From the NCBI RefSeq assembly GCF_001592125.1, contig NZ_BCWI01000006.1:1-64000 (forward strand): a stretch of 64,000 nt of DNA, read 5' to 3'. Both the position numbers and the translations under genes were made by a program. Position 1 is the first letter of the stretch. Each line of letters opens with the position of its first letter. Source of the stretch: Microbacterium hominis NBRC 15708. Its GTDB lineage: Bacteria; Actinomycetota; Actinomycetes; Actinomycetales; Microbacteriaceae. Shown piece by piece: positions 1-9,081 of the stretch. Under the pieces are notes generated by a model, which did not search any database, had not been told where the DNA came from, and was given only the letters and a program-made list of their open reading frames with translations.

Positions 1-837
1 CAGGGCATGAACGTGTCGATGCAGGACGGGTTCAACCTCGGCTGGAAGCTCGGCTCGGTGCTCACCGGGCTGAGCCCGGCATCCCTGCTGTCGACGTACG
101 GCGCCGAACGGCGTCCGGTCGCGCAGCAGCTCATCGACTTCGACAAGGAGTGGTCGTCGTTGATGGCGAGGAAGCCGGAGGAGATCTCCGACCCCACCGA
201 CCTCGCGACCTACTACCTGGCGACGGCCGAGTTCCCGTCCGGATTCATGACGACCTACACCGTCGGTGCGGGCGTCGTGGCGAGCGACGCGTACCAGCAC
301 CTCGCGACGGGCTTCCCCGTCGGCAAGCGGTTCAAGAGCGCACCCGTGACGCTCGCGGCGGACGGCAACGTGGTGCACCTCGGTCATCACGCGAAGGCCG
401 ACGGCCGCTGGCGCCTGTACGCCTTCGCCGACGCCGCCGGCACGCGGGCCGACTCCGCCGTCGCCGGCTTCGCGCGGTGGCTGGCCGAGGCGCCGGACTC
501 GCCCGTGCGCCGCTACACCCCGCACGGGAGCGACGTCGACGCGATCTTCGACGCCAAGGTGATCTATCAGGAGGGGTTCGAGGAGATCGACGTCACCCGG
601 GCCCCCGCGATCTTCCGGCCCCGATCCGGTGCCCTCGCCCTCACCGACTGGGAGAAGGTGTTCGCCGCAGCACCGAACCGCTGGAACGACGTGGACATCT
701 TCGACGCGCGCGGACTGTCGCGGGACGGTGTGCTGGTCGTCGTGCGCCCCGACCAGTACGTCGCGGCCGTCCTGCCCCTGGAAGCGACGGACGAGCTGGC
801 ATCGTTCTTCGCGGAGTGGATGCTGCCCGTGGCGTGA
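1..837 (+). CDS. FAD-dependent aromatic hydroxylase, C-terminal part (cut by window start)
   Basis: The frame is open from base 1, so the N-terminal Rossmann and substrate-binding parts lie outside the window. The first residues read QGMNVSMQDGFNLGWKL, the conserved FAD-contact segment (GQG-N-G-QDA-NL-WKL) of p-hydroxybenzoate/phenol hydroxylase-type flavoprotein monooxygenases. The C-terminal ~180 residues look like the thioredoxin-fold dimerisation domain of phenol 2-monooxygenase and 3-hydroxybenzoate 4-monooxygenase. Matching signatures are FPVGKRF-SAPV, HLGHHAKADGRWRLYAFAD and VVVRPDQYVAAVLPL. The inferred reaction is NAD(P)H-dependent ring hydroxylation of a phenolic acid. The internal ATG at base 7 is not the true start. 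A copy of the short intergenic repeat follows the stop. Confidence 0.85.
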   Translation, partial: QGMNVSMQDGFNLGWKLGSVLTGLSPASLLSTYGAERRPVAQQLIDFDKEWSSLMARKPEEISDPTDLATYYLATAEFPSGFMTTYTVGAGVVASDAYQHLATGFPVGKRFKSAPVTLAADGNVVHLGHHAKADGRWRLYAFADAAGTRADSAVAGFARWLAEAPDSPVRRYTPHGSDVDAIFDAKVIYQEGFEEIDVTRAPAIFRPRSGALALTDWEKVFAAAPNRWNDVDIFDARGLSRDGVLVVVRPDQYVAAVLPLEATDELASFFAEWMLPVA

Positions 838-884
838 CCGGCCCCGTGGGGTCGGTGGGGCCGGTGGTGTCGGCCGGCGTGGGG

Positions 885-915
885 CGTCTCGACTCGCTGC
901 GCTCGCTCAACGGCC
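885..915. repeat. Intergenic SERSES-type repeat copy
   Basis: This is a variant of the short element repeated at 47.4-48.0 kb. It reads CGTCTCGACTCGCTGCGCTC and continues GCTCAACGGCC. It fills most of the gap between the hydroxylase and the antiporter, which are convergent. Read in one frame it gives the SERSES peptide signature common in intergenic repeats of this family. Confidence 0.7.
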
Positions 916-934
916 GGGGCGCTCTCCCGGCCCG

Positions 935-2698
935 TCAGTCGAGGTCGTCGAAACCGCTCAGGCGCAGCTCCTCCGCATCGAGGTGGGCCTCGAGCCGCCG
1001 GGCGAGCAGGTCGTCCACCGTGCCCTCGCGACGCAGGCGCAGCAGCACCTCCCGCTTGCGGTCGAGCAGCGCGAGCTTGAGCCGGGTCATCTCCTCGAAC
1101 CGGGTCAGCGGCGAGCGCTGCGTGAGATCGATCCCCGTCGACGCGGCCAGCATCGTCAGGGCCGTCACGCTCTCGGAGGCCGCCTCGGCGGGGGATGCCG
1201 CGGCATCCACGACGGCCTGCGCGCCCGTGTCGGGAGCCGACGGGGCGGCGACCATACCCTCGAGCTGGGCGATCTGATCGGCATCCGAGGCGGCCTGCGC
1301 CCGGGCGAAGGCACGGGCGTTGGCCAGCTCGAGCATGTCGTAGCCGTCGCGGCGCGCGCGTTCGCGGACCTCGTCGCTGATGCCGTGCTCGGCGGCGATG
1401 TCGTCGAGGGCCGCGATGGCGGCGCCCGTGATCGTGCGCTGAGCGAGCTCCAGCTCGTCGGCCGCCCACTCGTCGCTCGGCAGCTGCGCCCACCGCACGA
1501 CCGCGGGCAGCAGCGGACCCTGCACGAGCAGGCTCAGCACGATCACCCCGGCGGTCACGAACACGACGGCATCCCGCCCGGCGAGGGGGTCGCCGGCCGA
1601 CGTCGTGAGGGGGACGGACAGCGCGATCGCGAGCGAGACGGCGCCGCGGAAGCCCGCGACGGTGCTGACGATGCGGGCGCGGTTGAGCGAGCCCGGGCCG
1701 GTCCGGGCGGACAGACCGGGCGTGCGCGGTCGCGAGAACGGGGAGACCAGCAGCTGGAAGACGTACCGGACCACCAGCAGCGCCGCCCACGCGGCGATCG
1801 TGAGCAGGACGAGCCCCCACAGCTCGCCGGGGGAGATCTCGTGGAGGACGAGCTGCACCTCGAGCCCGATCAGCACGAAGAGCGCCCCGTTGAGCAGATA
1901 CACCCCGAACGGCCACGCCGCCGTCGCCGTGCGGCGCGAGGCCGCCGTCGTGATGCGCGGGGAGGCCCAGGCGATGATGAGGCCCGCGAAGACGACGGCG
2001 AGCACCCCCGAGGCGTTGACGAGCTCGGCGAGCAGGAAGGCCGTGAACGGGACCAGCAGCAGGGTGACGTTGATCGACAGCGCGTTGCGCATCCGCCGCA
2101 GCGACACGTAGGCGAGCGCCGCCACCGCGATGCCCGCCGCCGCGCCGCCCAGATACGACATCAGCACCGTCGCGGTGATCGACCAGCCGGTGACGGTGTC
2201 GCCGAGGGCGACCGAGATCGCGATCGCGTAGAGCACGAGGGCCGTGCCGTCGTTGGTCAGGCTCTCGGCCTTGAGCTTCATGAAGGTGCGCTGCGGCAGC
2301 AGGCGTCCGAGGGCCGCGACGGCGGTCGCGTCGGGCGGGGCCACCGCCGCGCCGAGGATCATCGCGGCGGGCCAGGGCAGGCCGAACATCGTCGCGACCC
2401 AGGCGACGGCGAACGCCGAGGCGACCACCAGCAGCGTGCTCATCGGGATGATGTACCGCAGCGACCGGCGCACGCCGCGCAGCGATGTCGTCAGGCTCTC
2501 CCAGAACAGCATGACCGGAAGGAACAGCAGCAGGACGGTCTCGGGCGGCAGCTCGATCTGCCGCAGCGCCGGGACGAAGCCGAGCAGCAGCCCGATGACG
2601 AGCAGCACCAGCGGTGTCGCCACGCGCAGCCGCGGCGCGAGGATCGTCCCCGCCAGCACCGCGAGCCCCAGCAGGACCGTGACTTCCAGGCCTTCCAT
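935..2698 (-). CDS. CPA1-family Na+/H+ antiporter
   Basis: A 587-residue protein. About the first 400 residues are strongly hydrophobic (roughly 12-13 membrane segments) and about 170 hydrophilic, Arg/Glu-rich residues form a cytoplasmic tail. The ESLTNDGTALVL motif carries the paired Asn149-Asp150 that bind cation and proton in CPA1 exchangers, preceded by the conserved APPDATA segment near residue 120. It should exchange cytoplasmic Na+ (or K+) for protons in the plasma membrane, for pH and salt homeostasis. I chose the ATG at 2698 (MEGLEVTVLL), which begins directly with the first membrane helix. An upstream ATG would only add an Arg-rich stretch. A GGGGTG sequence just upstream can serve as ribosome binding site. 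Confidence 0.9.
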   Translation of the reverse strand: MEGLEVTVLLGLAVLAGTILAPRLRVATPLVLLVIGLLLGFVPALRQIELPPETVLLLFLPVMLFWESLTTSLRGVRRSLRYIIPMSTLLVVASAFAVAWVATMFGLPWPAAMILGAAVAPPDATAVAALGRLLPQRTFMKLKAESLTNDGTALVLYAIAISVALGDTVTGWSITATVLMSYLGGAAAGIAVAALAYVSLRRMRNALSINVTLLLVPFTAFLLAELVNASGVLAVVFAGLIIAWASPRITTAASRRTATAAWPFGVYLLNGALFVLIGLEVQLVLHEISPGELWGLVLLTIAAWAALLVVRYVFQLLVSPFSRPRTPGLSARTGPGSLNRARIVSTVAGFRGAVSLAIALSVPLTTSAGDPLAGRDAVVFVTAGVIVLSLLVQGPLLPAVVRWAQLPSDEWAADELELAQRTITGAAIAALDDIAAEHGISDEVRERARRDGYDMLELANARAFARAQAASDADQIAQLEGMVAAPSAPDTGAQAVVDAAASPAEAASESVTALTMLAASTGIDLTQRSPLTRFEEMTRLKLALLDRKREVLLRLRREGTVDDLLARRLEAHLDAEELRLSGFDDLD

Positions 2699-2856
2699 GG
2701 CACCCCGTTTCCGCGCGCGCGTTCGCCGACGGCTTTCCCGTCGAACCCCAGTGTGCGCCACAGACACAGCGTTCCGACAGGCCCCGGCATTCCCGCCCGC
2801 GTCCTCGCCCCGTCCCTTCCGTATTCAGTCTCGACGCCGGGCTCGGCTCGGGTCGG

Positions 2857-2872
2857 CCGCGGGATTCCGCGG
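2857..2872. terminator. Short perfect hairpin downstream of the ThDP gene
   Basis: CCGCGG-GATT-CCGCGG forms a perfect 6-bp GC stem with a 4-base loop in the 245-base gap between the ThDP enzyme gene and the antiporter gene, both read leftwards. There is no T-run. It could end ThDP transcription or be incidental in such GC-rich DNA. Confidence 0.3.
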
Positions 2873-2943
2873 TCGCGGTCGCGGCTGGTGCGTACGCAGA
2901 CGGAGTACGGCACGCGCCGACGGATGGGAGCCCAGGGGCGGGG

Positions 2944-4608
2944 TCAGGAGTTCACGCGGATGATCTCCTGCTGGTAGGGGGCGATGACCGCGCCGGAGAT
3001 GCGGCAGTCGAGCAGCAGGAACGGCCGGTCGGATGCCGGGGCCGCGGCCCATTCCGCGAGCACGTCCAGATCGTCGAGCGTGCGCACGACGACGCCGCGG
3101 GCTCCGACCGCGGCGGCGAGGCCGGCGAAGTCCACCTCGGGGATGAGCATCGGTCCGCGCGCCAGCCCCTGCAGGCCGTAGAGGTTGACCTCGGCGCCGT
3201 AGGCGGCGTCGTTCCACACGACGGCCAGCCCGCGGCCCGCGGCGACGCGCACGGCGGATTCTAGGTCGGCGAGCGCCATCAGCCCGCCGCCGTCTCCCGT
3301 GCACAGCACGACGGTGGCATCCGGCTTCGCCATCGCGGCGCCCGGCACCGAGGGGAAGCCGAGCCCGATCGACTGGTACGCCGTCCCGACCATCATCATC
3401 CGGTCGGGGGATGCCACGGGCCAGTACATGTTGGGCCACCCGAGGAAGTGGCCGCCGTCGGTGACGACGACCCGGTCGCGCGTCGACGGCGCGCTCTCCA
3501 GCAGCTCGCCGATGCGCGCGGCGACGGCGCGCGGGTCGAGGCGTCCGTCGGGAGCGAGGCGGTCGCCGTCCTCGCGCCACCGCAGGGCCGCGAGATCGAT
3601 GCTCTCGCGCCAGCCGCTCGGCGTCCCGCCGAGGGCGTCGAGCTCCGCGCACAGCGCCTCGGCGACCAGCCGCGCGTCGGCGCGGATGTACCCGCCGACG
3701 TGCGGATGCGTCGCCGCGGGGGCGATGTCGACCTGGACGACGCGCGTGCCGGGCGCGAACAGCGCGCCGAAGCGCATCGTGAACTGGTTGAGTCCCGCGC
3801 CGAAGACGACGGCGACGTCCGCGGTGGAGAGGAGCTCCATCGCTCCTTCGGCGCCGAAGCCGCCCGTGACGCCCAGGTCGAACTCGCCGCGCGGGAAGAT
3901 GCCTCGCCCGAGGGCCGTGGTCGCCGTGACGGCGCCGGTCGCGTCCGCGAGGCGGCCGAGGGCCGCGCCCGCACCCGCGATCCATGCGCCGCGACCGGCG
4001 AGGAGGACGGGACGCTCGGCGGCGGCCAGGGCCCGGCCCAGGTCGGCGATGGCCGCGCGGGCGAACGGCGAAGGCGCGAGAGGGGCGGGGAGCACCGGCT
4101 GGGGCGCCGCGGGCACCGGTCCCGCGTCGAGCTTCGCGACGTCGTAGGGGATCGCGAGCACGGTCGGCACCCGATAGGTCAAGGCGTGCTCGATCGCGAT
4201 GACGGTGGTGGCCGCGGCATCCGTGCGACCCACCGTGTACGTGCGGGCGCCGACGGCCGACGCGAGCGCGATCTGGTCGACGCCCCAGGGCCGCGGCCCG
4301 GAGGTGGGCTCGTCGCCGACGACCAGCACGAGCGGTACGTGCGCCTGCACGGACTCCGCGAGAGCCGTGAGCGTGTTGGTGAAGCCGGCGCCGTAGGTGG
4401 CGGTCGCGGCGGCGAGCCGCCCGCTCGCGCGGTGATAGGCGTCGGCGGCGACGACGCCGCCCGCCTCGTGGCGGACCGCCGTGTAGTGCACGTCGGTGGA
4501 GCGCTCCAGCGCGTCGAGGACGTGGGCGTTGCCGTTTCCCATCACCCCGAAGACGTGGTCGATGTGGGCGGCGAGGGTCTGGGCGACGTGCGCGGACACG
4601 GTGGGCAT
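2944..4608 (-). CDS. Thiamine diphosphate-dependent enzyme (acetolactate synthase/decarboxylase-like)
   Basis: A 554-residue protein with the usual PYR, central TH3 and PP domain order of the acetolactate synthase/benzoylformate decarboxylase superfamily. Glu48 in AVRHEAGG is the expected cofactor-activating glutamate. GDG at 438-440 followed by Asn466 (GDG-x25-N) is the Mg-ThDP binding motif. The substrate cannot be read from sequence. No regulatory small subunit gene is adjacent, so it is probably not the biosynthetic IlvB. It is divergent from an aldehyde dehydrogenase, so a decarboxylase that makes an aldehyde for that enzyme is a reasonable guess. The ATG at 4608 has a strong GGAGGA ribosome site. 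Longer forms would start inside the promoter region. Confidence 0.8.
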   Translation of the reverse strand: MPTVSAHVAQTLAAHIDHVFGVMGNGNAHVLDALERSTDVHYTAVRHEAGGVVAADAYHRASGRLAAATATYGAGFTNTLTALAESVQAHVPLVLVVGDEPTSGPRPWGVDQIALASAVGARTYTVGRTDAAATTVIAIEHALTYRVPTVLAIPYDVAKLDAGPVPAAPQPVLPAPLAPSPFARAAIADLGRALAAAERPVLLAGRGAWIAGAGAALGRLADATGAVTATTALGRGIFPRGEFDLGVTGGFGAEGAMELLSTADVAVVFGAGLNQFTMRFGALFAPGTRVVQVDIAPAATHPHVGGYIRADARLVAEALCAELDALGGTPSGWRESIDLAALRWREDGDRLAPDGRLDPRAVAARIGELLESAPSTRDRVVVTDGGHFLGWPNMYWPVASPDRMMMVGTAYQSIGLGFPSVPGAAMAKPDATVVLCTGDGGGLMALADLESAVRVAAGRGLAVVWNDAAYGAEVNLYGLQGLARGPMLIPEVDFAGLAAAVGARGVVVRTLDDLDVLAEWAAAPASDRPFLLLDCRISGAVIAPYQQEIIRVNS

Positions 4609-4704
4609 GGGTCCTCCGGGAGACGGGACGGTGAATGGATGCCGTATGTGTCTCGCGTGCCCCTTTTTCGAGCACCGGATGCCGCGTCGCGTCCGGACGT
4701 GTCG

Positions 4705-4710
4705 ATTATA
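4705..4710 (-). promoter_or_regulatory. Candidate -10 box for the ThDP enzyme gene
   Basis: On the minus strand this reads TATAAT, a perfect -10 hexamer and rare in such GC-rich DNA. It lies 97 bases upstream of the ATG at 4608. The -35 position (around 4728-4733) reads GCACTC, a poor match, so activator dependence is possible. It sits in the 263-base divergent gap shared with the aldehyde dehydrogenase. Confidence 0.4.
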
Positions 4711-4871
4711 GGGGCGGGGATGCCGGGGAGTGCGGCCCGGGACCGCGTCGCCGATCCCCTCTCGCACGGGCAACCCCCGCGCACCCGGCGACAATCCGCG
4801 CGGGGCGCCGCCGCCGACAATGAGAGTCATCGCGCCGCACCGCCGCGCTCGGATCCACGAAGGAGACATCG

Positions 4872-6314
4872 ATGTCCGACTCACCGACCATGCTCGACGA
4901 GGCCGCGCTGCTCGCGCGCGTCCAGGCCCCCGAAGGGGAGGGGCGCGAGATCCTCGACGCCGCCACCCGTGAGGTCATCGGGCGCGCCCCCGTCCAGTCG
5001 GAGGAGGAGCTCGACGCGGCGGTCGCACGGGCCAAGGCCGCCCAGCCCGCGTGGGACGCCCTCGGCCACGCGGAGCGCTCCGCCCTGCTGAACGCCGCCG
5101 CCGACGCGATCGACGCCAACGCGGAAGCGCTCGCGCGGCTCCTCTCGCGCGAGCAGGGCAAGCCGCTCAACGGTCCGAACGCGCGGTTCGAGGTGGGGGC
5201 GTGCTCCGCCTGGCTGCGCACGAACGCGGCCACCGTCCTGGAGCCCCAGGTGCTCGTCGACGACGCGAACCTGCACGCCGAGCTGGTCTACAAGGCGGCC
5301 GGCGTCGTCGGTGCGATCAGCCCCTGGAACTGGCCGATGATGATCTCGATCTGGCAGATCGGCCCGTCGCTGCGGATGGGCAACACGGTCGTGATCAAGC
5401 CCAGCAGCAACACGCCGCTCAGCGTGCTCGCGCTGGTCTCGGTGATGAACGAGGTGCTCCCCGCCGACGTGCTCATCGCCGTGTCGGGCCCCGGCGCGGT
5501 GGGCGGGCGCCTGGCCGCCCACCCCGACGTCGCGAAGGTGATGTTCACCGGCTCGACGGAGGTCGGGCGCCAGATCATCGAGAGCTCGGCGGGCAACTTC
5601 GCGCGCCTGACGCTCGAGCTCGGCGGCAACGACGCCGGCATCGTGCTGCCGGACACCGACGTCAGCGCGATCGCCGACGACCTCTTCTGGGGCGCGTTCA
5701 TCAACACGGGGCAGACGTGCGCCGCGATGAAACGACTGTACGTGCACGACTCCGTCTACGACGAGGTCGTCGACGCGCTCGCCGAGATCGCGGCGCGCAC
5801 ACCCATGGGCCCCGGCCTCGACGAGCGCAACGTCCTCGGCCCGGTGCAGAACAAGGCCCAGTTCGACCTGGTCGCCCAGCTCGTCGACGACGCCCGCGCC
5901 CACGGCGGCCGGGTCGTCACCGGCGGCGAGGCGGCCCCCGAGCTCGGCGAGCTGTTCTACCGCCCGACGATCGTCGCCGATGTGACCGACGGCATCGCGC
6001 TCGTCGACGAGGAGCAGTTCGGTCCCGTGCTCCCCGTCATCCGCTACAGCGACATCGACGACGCCTTCGCGCGCGCCAACGCGGCCGAGGTGGGACTGGG
6101 CGCGTCGGTGTGGTCGAGCGACCCGGCCGAGGCCGCCTCCTACGCGACGCGCATGCAGTCGGGCACCGTCTGGGTCAACTCGCACGGCGGGCTGCACCCG
6201 ATGGTCCCGTTCGGCGGCGTGAAGGCCTCCGGCTACGGCCTCGAGTTCGGCGTCGAGGGCCTGAAGTCGGTCGCCGTGCCGCAGGTCGTGAGCACCCCCG
6301 GCCGCACCTCCTGA
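4872..6314 (+). CDS. NAD(P)-dependent aldehyde dehydrogenase
   Basis: A 480-residue protein, normal for the ALDH superfamily, with all catalytic elements visible. These are Asn153 in PWNWP, FTGSTEVGR (cofactor binding, ~226-233), Glu249 in LELGGND, and the nucleophile Cys283 in NTGQTCAA. It oxidises an aldehyde to the acid. The substrate is not readable, but amine-derived aldehydes from the copper amine oxidase in this region, or aldehydes made by the divergent ThDP enzyme, are plausible. The ATG at 4872 follows AAGGAG. A very stable bidirectional terminator lies right after the stop. Confidence 0.92.
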   Translation: MSDSPTMLDEAALLARVQAPEGEGREILDAATREVIGRAPVQSEEELDAAVARAKAAQPAWDALGHAERSALLNAAADAIDANAEALARLLSREQGKPLNGPNARFEVGACSAWLRTNAATVLEPQVLVDDANLHAELVYKAAGVVGAISPWNWPMMISIWQIGPSLRMGNTVVIKPSSNTPLSVLALVSVMNEVLPADVLIAVSGPGAVGGRLAAHPDVAKVMFTGSTEVGRQIIESSAGNFARLTLELGGNDAGIVLPDTDVSAIADDLFWGAFINTGQTCAAMKRLYVHDSVYDEVVDALAEIAARTPMGPGLDERNVLGPVQNKAQFDLVAQLVDDARAHGGRVVTGGEAAPELGELFYRPTIVADVTDGIALVDEEQFGPVLPVIRYSDIDDAFARANAAEVGLGASVWSSDPAEAASYATRMQSGTVWVNSHGGLHPMVPFGGVKASGYGLEFGVEGLKSVAVPQVVSTPGRTS

Positions 6315-6316
6315 CC

Positions 6317-6366
6317 GCGCACGAAGAAGGGGCGGATGCCGTGGCATCCGCCCCTTCTTCGTGCGC
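6317..6366. terminator. Bidirectional terminator with a perfect 24-bp stem
   Basis: Two perfectly complementary 24-base arms (6317-6340 and 6343-6366) flank a 2-base centre between convergent genes. The outer part of each arm contains GAAGAAGGGG / CCCCTTCTTC, which gives an A-tract before and a T-rich run after the GC core in both directions. This is the expected layout for a two-way intrinsic terminator serving the aldehyde dehydrogenase and the amidohydrolase. Confidence 0.85.
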
Positions 6367-6386
6367 GCCCCGGGAGCCGACGCCGC

Positions 6387-8030
6387 TCAGGCCGCGAAGA
6401 CGCGCCGACCGGCGAACCAGGTCTCCACGACCCGGGCGTCGATCATGGCGTCGGGGTCGCCGCCGACGGCGTCGCGGTCGAGGATGACGAAGTCCGCCGA
6501 CTTGCCGGGCGTGAGGCTGCCGGTCTCGTGGTCGATCCCCATCGCCCGCGCGGCGCTGATCGTGAAGGCCTCGAGCGCCTCGTCGGGGGTGATCGCCTGC
6601 TCCGGCCAGAGGACGCCGGGCGCGCGGCGCAGCGGGTCGGCGCGGGTGACGAGGCCCTGCATGCCCTCGAGCGGGTTCGGCGACTCGCTGACGGGCCAAT
6701 CGGAGCCGCCGGCGACCAGCGCCCCGGCATCCAGCAGGGCGCGGTTGGGCTGCAGCTGCGCGGCGCGATCCTCGCCGAGCACCGCCGCGAGCGCCTGCGG
6801 GATGACCCCGGGGAACCAGATGAACGGGGAGATGTCGGCGACGACCCGCAGCGACGCCATCCGGCCGATGTCGTCGTCGGCGAGGTACTGGCCGTGCGCG
6901 ATCTGGAAGCGGGTGTCGGTGAACCCCTCGGCCCGCAGCCGCGCGACGGTGTCGAGGAACAGCCGCGCCGAGCCGTCGCCGGTGCAGTGGACCTTCGCGC
7001 CGAGGCCGCGGTCGGCGACCAGTCGCAGCCATCCGTACAGCTCGTCGCCGGTCATCGTCGTGGTGCCGGTGAAGCCGTCGCCGTGCTCGGTGTCGGGCAG
7101 GTACGGATGGAGGAAGCAGGCGGTGCGCGCGGGCGGCACGCCGTCGAGGAAGATCTTCACGAAGTCGGGGCGATGGTGCCGCGTGCGGAAGCGCTCGCCG
7201 GCGTCGATCAGCGCCCGTCCCACGGGATCGAACCCGAAGATGTCGTCGTTGATCGTCAGGCTCGACACCACCCAGGCATCCAGCTCGCCCGCCTCGTCCA
7301 GGGAGCGCAGCGCCTCGAGGATCTCCAGCGAGACGGCCGCGTCCTGGAAGGCCGTGATGCCGTAGCTCGCGAGCAGCTCGATCCCACGGCGCGACGCGCT
7401 CCGGTGCTGCGCCGCGGTGAGCGCCCCGTCGCGCGCGTGGGCCTGCGCGACGGGGATGCCCGCCGCCTCCAGGAGCACCCCGGTGGGATGCCCGTCGCCG
7501 GGGTCGAGCACCGTCACGCCGCCGTCGGGCAGGTGCACGGCGTCGATGCCCGCCAGCTCCAGGGCGCGGGTGTTGGCCCAGCGGTTGTGCCGGCTGTCGT
7601 CGGAGAGCATGACGGGATGCCCGTCCGACGCCTCGTCGAGACGCGCGCGCGTGGCCGACGACGACAGCTCGTCCATGAGCGTGCTGGCCCACGAGCCGCC
7701 CGTGATCCACGCCCCGGCGGGCAGGGTGCGGGCGCGCTCGCGGACGAGCGCCAGGATCTCGTCGAGGCCGAGCGCGGAGCCGAACGACAGCTCGAACAGG
7801 TCGGTGATGCCGGCGATCGCGTGGTGGTTGTGCACGTCGATGAATCCGGGGTAGAGCGCCGCCCCCGCGAGGTCCCGCACGAGCGTGTCGGGACCGCGAT
7901 GGGCCTCGATCTCGGCGGCCGATCCGACCGCCAGGATGCGGCCGCCCGCGACGGCCACGGCCTCGGCGCGGGGGCGCTCGGCGTCGGCGGTGCGGACGGT
8001 CGCTCCGGTCAGGATGAGTTCGGCGCTCAC
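6387..8030 (-). CDS. YtcJ-type metal-dependent amidohydrolase
   Basis: A 547-residue amidohydrolase-fold protein. The N-terminal beta-sandwich ends in PGFIDVHNHH, whose His67 and His69/70 are the first metal ligands. Later HCTGDGSA and ISDWPVSE-like segments (here GGSDWPVSESPNPLEG near the C-terminus) complete the YtcJ/AepA-like family pattern. The family hydrolyses C-N bonds of uncharacterised substrates in the cytoplasm. The GTG at 8030 was chosen because MSAELILTGATV begins like family members and sits one base after the stop of the MoaF-like gene, which makes the two translationally coupled. A paralogue is encoded at 24.4-26.1 kb beside the amine oxidase. Confidence 0.85.
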   Translation of the reverse strand: MSAELILTGATVRTADAERPRAEAVAVAGGRILAVGSAAEIEAHRGPDTLVRDLAGAALYPGFIDVHNHHAIAGITDLFELSFGSALGLDEILALVRERARTLPAGAWITGGSWASTLMDELSSSATRARLDEASDGHPVMLSDDSRHNRWANTRALELAGIDAVHLPDGGVTVLDPGDGHPTGVLLEAAGIPVAQAHARDGALTAAQHRSASRRGIELLASYGITAFQDAAVSLEILEALRSLDEAGELDAWVVSSLTINDDIFGFDPVGRALIDAGERFRTRHHRPDFVKIFLDGVPPARTACFLHPYLPDTEHGDGFTGTTTMTGDELYGWLRLVADRGLGAKVHCTGDGSARLFLDTVARLRAEGFTDTRFQIAHGQYLADDDIGRMASLRVVADISPFIWFPGVIPQALAAVLGEDRAAQLQPNRALLDAGALVAGGSDWPVSESPNPLEGMQGLVTRADPLRRAPGVLWPEQAITPDEALEAFTISAARAMGIDHETGSLTPGKSADFVILDRDAVGGDPDAMIDARVVETWFAGRRVFAA

Positions 8031-8031
8031 C

Positions 8032-8871
8032 TCAGCGCTCCAGCGGACGCGAAGGGTCGTACTCGGCGGGGTGCACGGTGTTGGACAGCAGGCGTCCGTG
8101 GGCACCGAAGGTGAAGTGGGTCTGTCCCGCGCCCGACTCGTCGGTGCCGAAGAGCACGCCGTGGGCGCGCAGCGCCTTCGCATCGCGGTGGTCGGCGACG
8201 GTGACCGACCCGCAGGGGATGACCTTCTCGCGCCACGTGAAGACGTAGATGCCGGGACGCAGCCGCCACACGGTGTTCTCGTCGGTGTCGGCGAGGCCCT
8301 GCTCGGGGCCGGCGAGGCACTGCCAGGTGTACCAGTGCGGCGACAGGTAGACGTGCTCGTACGCGTGCACGCTGGAGTACACCCAGAGGACGCGGCGGCC
8401 GATCAGCTCGCTGGTCGGGGCGGGGGCGTCGCCGACGGTGTCCACCTCGACGATCGTGCCCGGGGCGAACAGGTGGCGCACGGCCGTCGTGCCGGTCGCC
8501 GCCGTCCCCAGCAGGGAGATGACCGACAGGGCCCGACCCGAGCGGAGGTCGAGGAAGAGCGAGACCGCCTCCTCGGGGAGGTGGGTGTGGTGGAACTGCG
8601 CGTAGTAGAGGTCCTCGTCGACGCGGATCACCTCGCACGCGTCGGTCTGCGCCGACGGCGCCGTCTCGTCGCCCTCCCCGGGTCGGTAGTCCCACGACAC
8701 GGTGCCCTCGCCGAAGGTGTGGCGGATGCGGGTGCCGCGCTCGTCCACGATCGTGAAGGTGCGGCCCGCGAGGTCGGAGGTGGGCTCGGCCTTGCCCGCG
8801 TCGAACCCGGGGGCGAGGCCGTCCAGGGGGAGCCAGGTCGACGTGTCGGACAGGTTGATCGTTTCGCTCAT
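8032..8871 (-). CDS. MoaF-like protein
   Basis: A 279-residue protein resembling MoaF of the Klebsiella monoamine (moa) regulon, a two-lobe lipocalin-like beta-barrel family. I see no signal peptide or membrane segment. The sequence has alternating beta-strand patterns such as LAGRTFTIVDERGTRIRHTFGEG and IYVFTWREKVIPCGSVTV, and is rich in aromatic residues that could line a ligand pocket. Despite the name, a direct role in molybdenum cofactor synthesis is not established. It is the first gene of a two-gene unit with an amidohydrolase, with GAGAGGAC as ribosome site. The amine oxidase in the same region supports a link to amine use, which is inference. Confidence 0.7.
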   Translation of the reverse strand: MSETINLSDTSTWLPLDGLAPGFDAGKAEPTSDLAGRTFTIVDERGTRIRHTFGEGTVSWDYRPGEGDETAPSAQTDACEVIRVDEDLYYAQFHHTHLPEEAVSLFLDLRSGRALSVISLLGTAATGTTAVRHLFAPGTIVEVDTVGDAPAPTSELIGRRVLWVYSSVHAYEHVYLSPHWYTWQCLAGPEQGLADTDENTVWRLRPGIYVFTWREKVIPCGSVTVADHRDAKALRAHGVLFGTDESGAGQTHFTFGAHGRLLSNTVHPAEYDPSRPLER

Positions 8872-9081
8872 CGGGCGAGGTCCTCTCGGTGGTCGCGGCG
8901 GGCAGGGGTCGGCCCGGCCCGACGGGGCGTCGCGCGCCGTCTCTGCGATTGTGCGGCGTGCGCGCGCGGGATGGTTGACGGCGAGTGCGCGGCGGTGTGT
9001 CCTGCGTGCAGAGCCCCGCTCGCCCGCCGCGCGCTCCGGCAGGATGCCAGTGGCGGCAACGGATCGCCGGGGGAGGGCGTC

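Noticed and set aside
629-2977. A 782-residue open frame on the plus strand opposite the antiporter
   Set aside because: It is rich in Arg, Gly and Asp with no domain pattern and lies fully antisense to a gene with clear CPA1 motifs. Long antisense frames are expected at this GC content.
2944-4608. ilvB, biosynthetic acetolactate synthase
   Set aside because: No ilvN or ilvC neighbours and a catabolic setting. The catalytic motifs are shared by many ThDP decarboxylases, so the specific name is not supported.
8032-8871. Molybdenum cofactor biosynthesis gene, from the family name MoaF
   Set aside because: No other cofactor genes are nearby, and the MoaF family was named from the monoamine regulon, so I keep only the family label.
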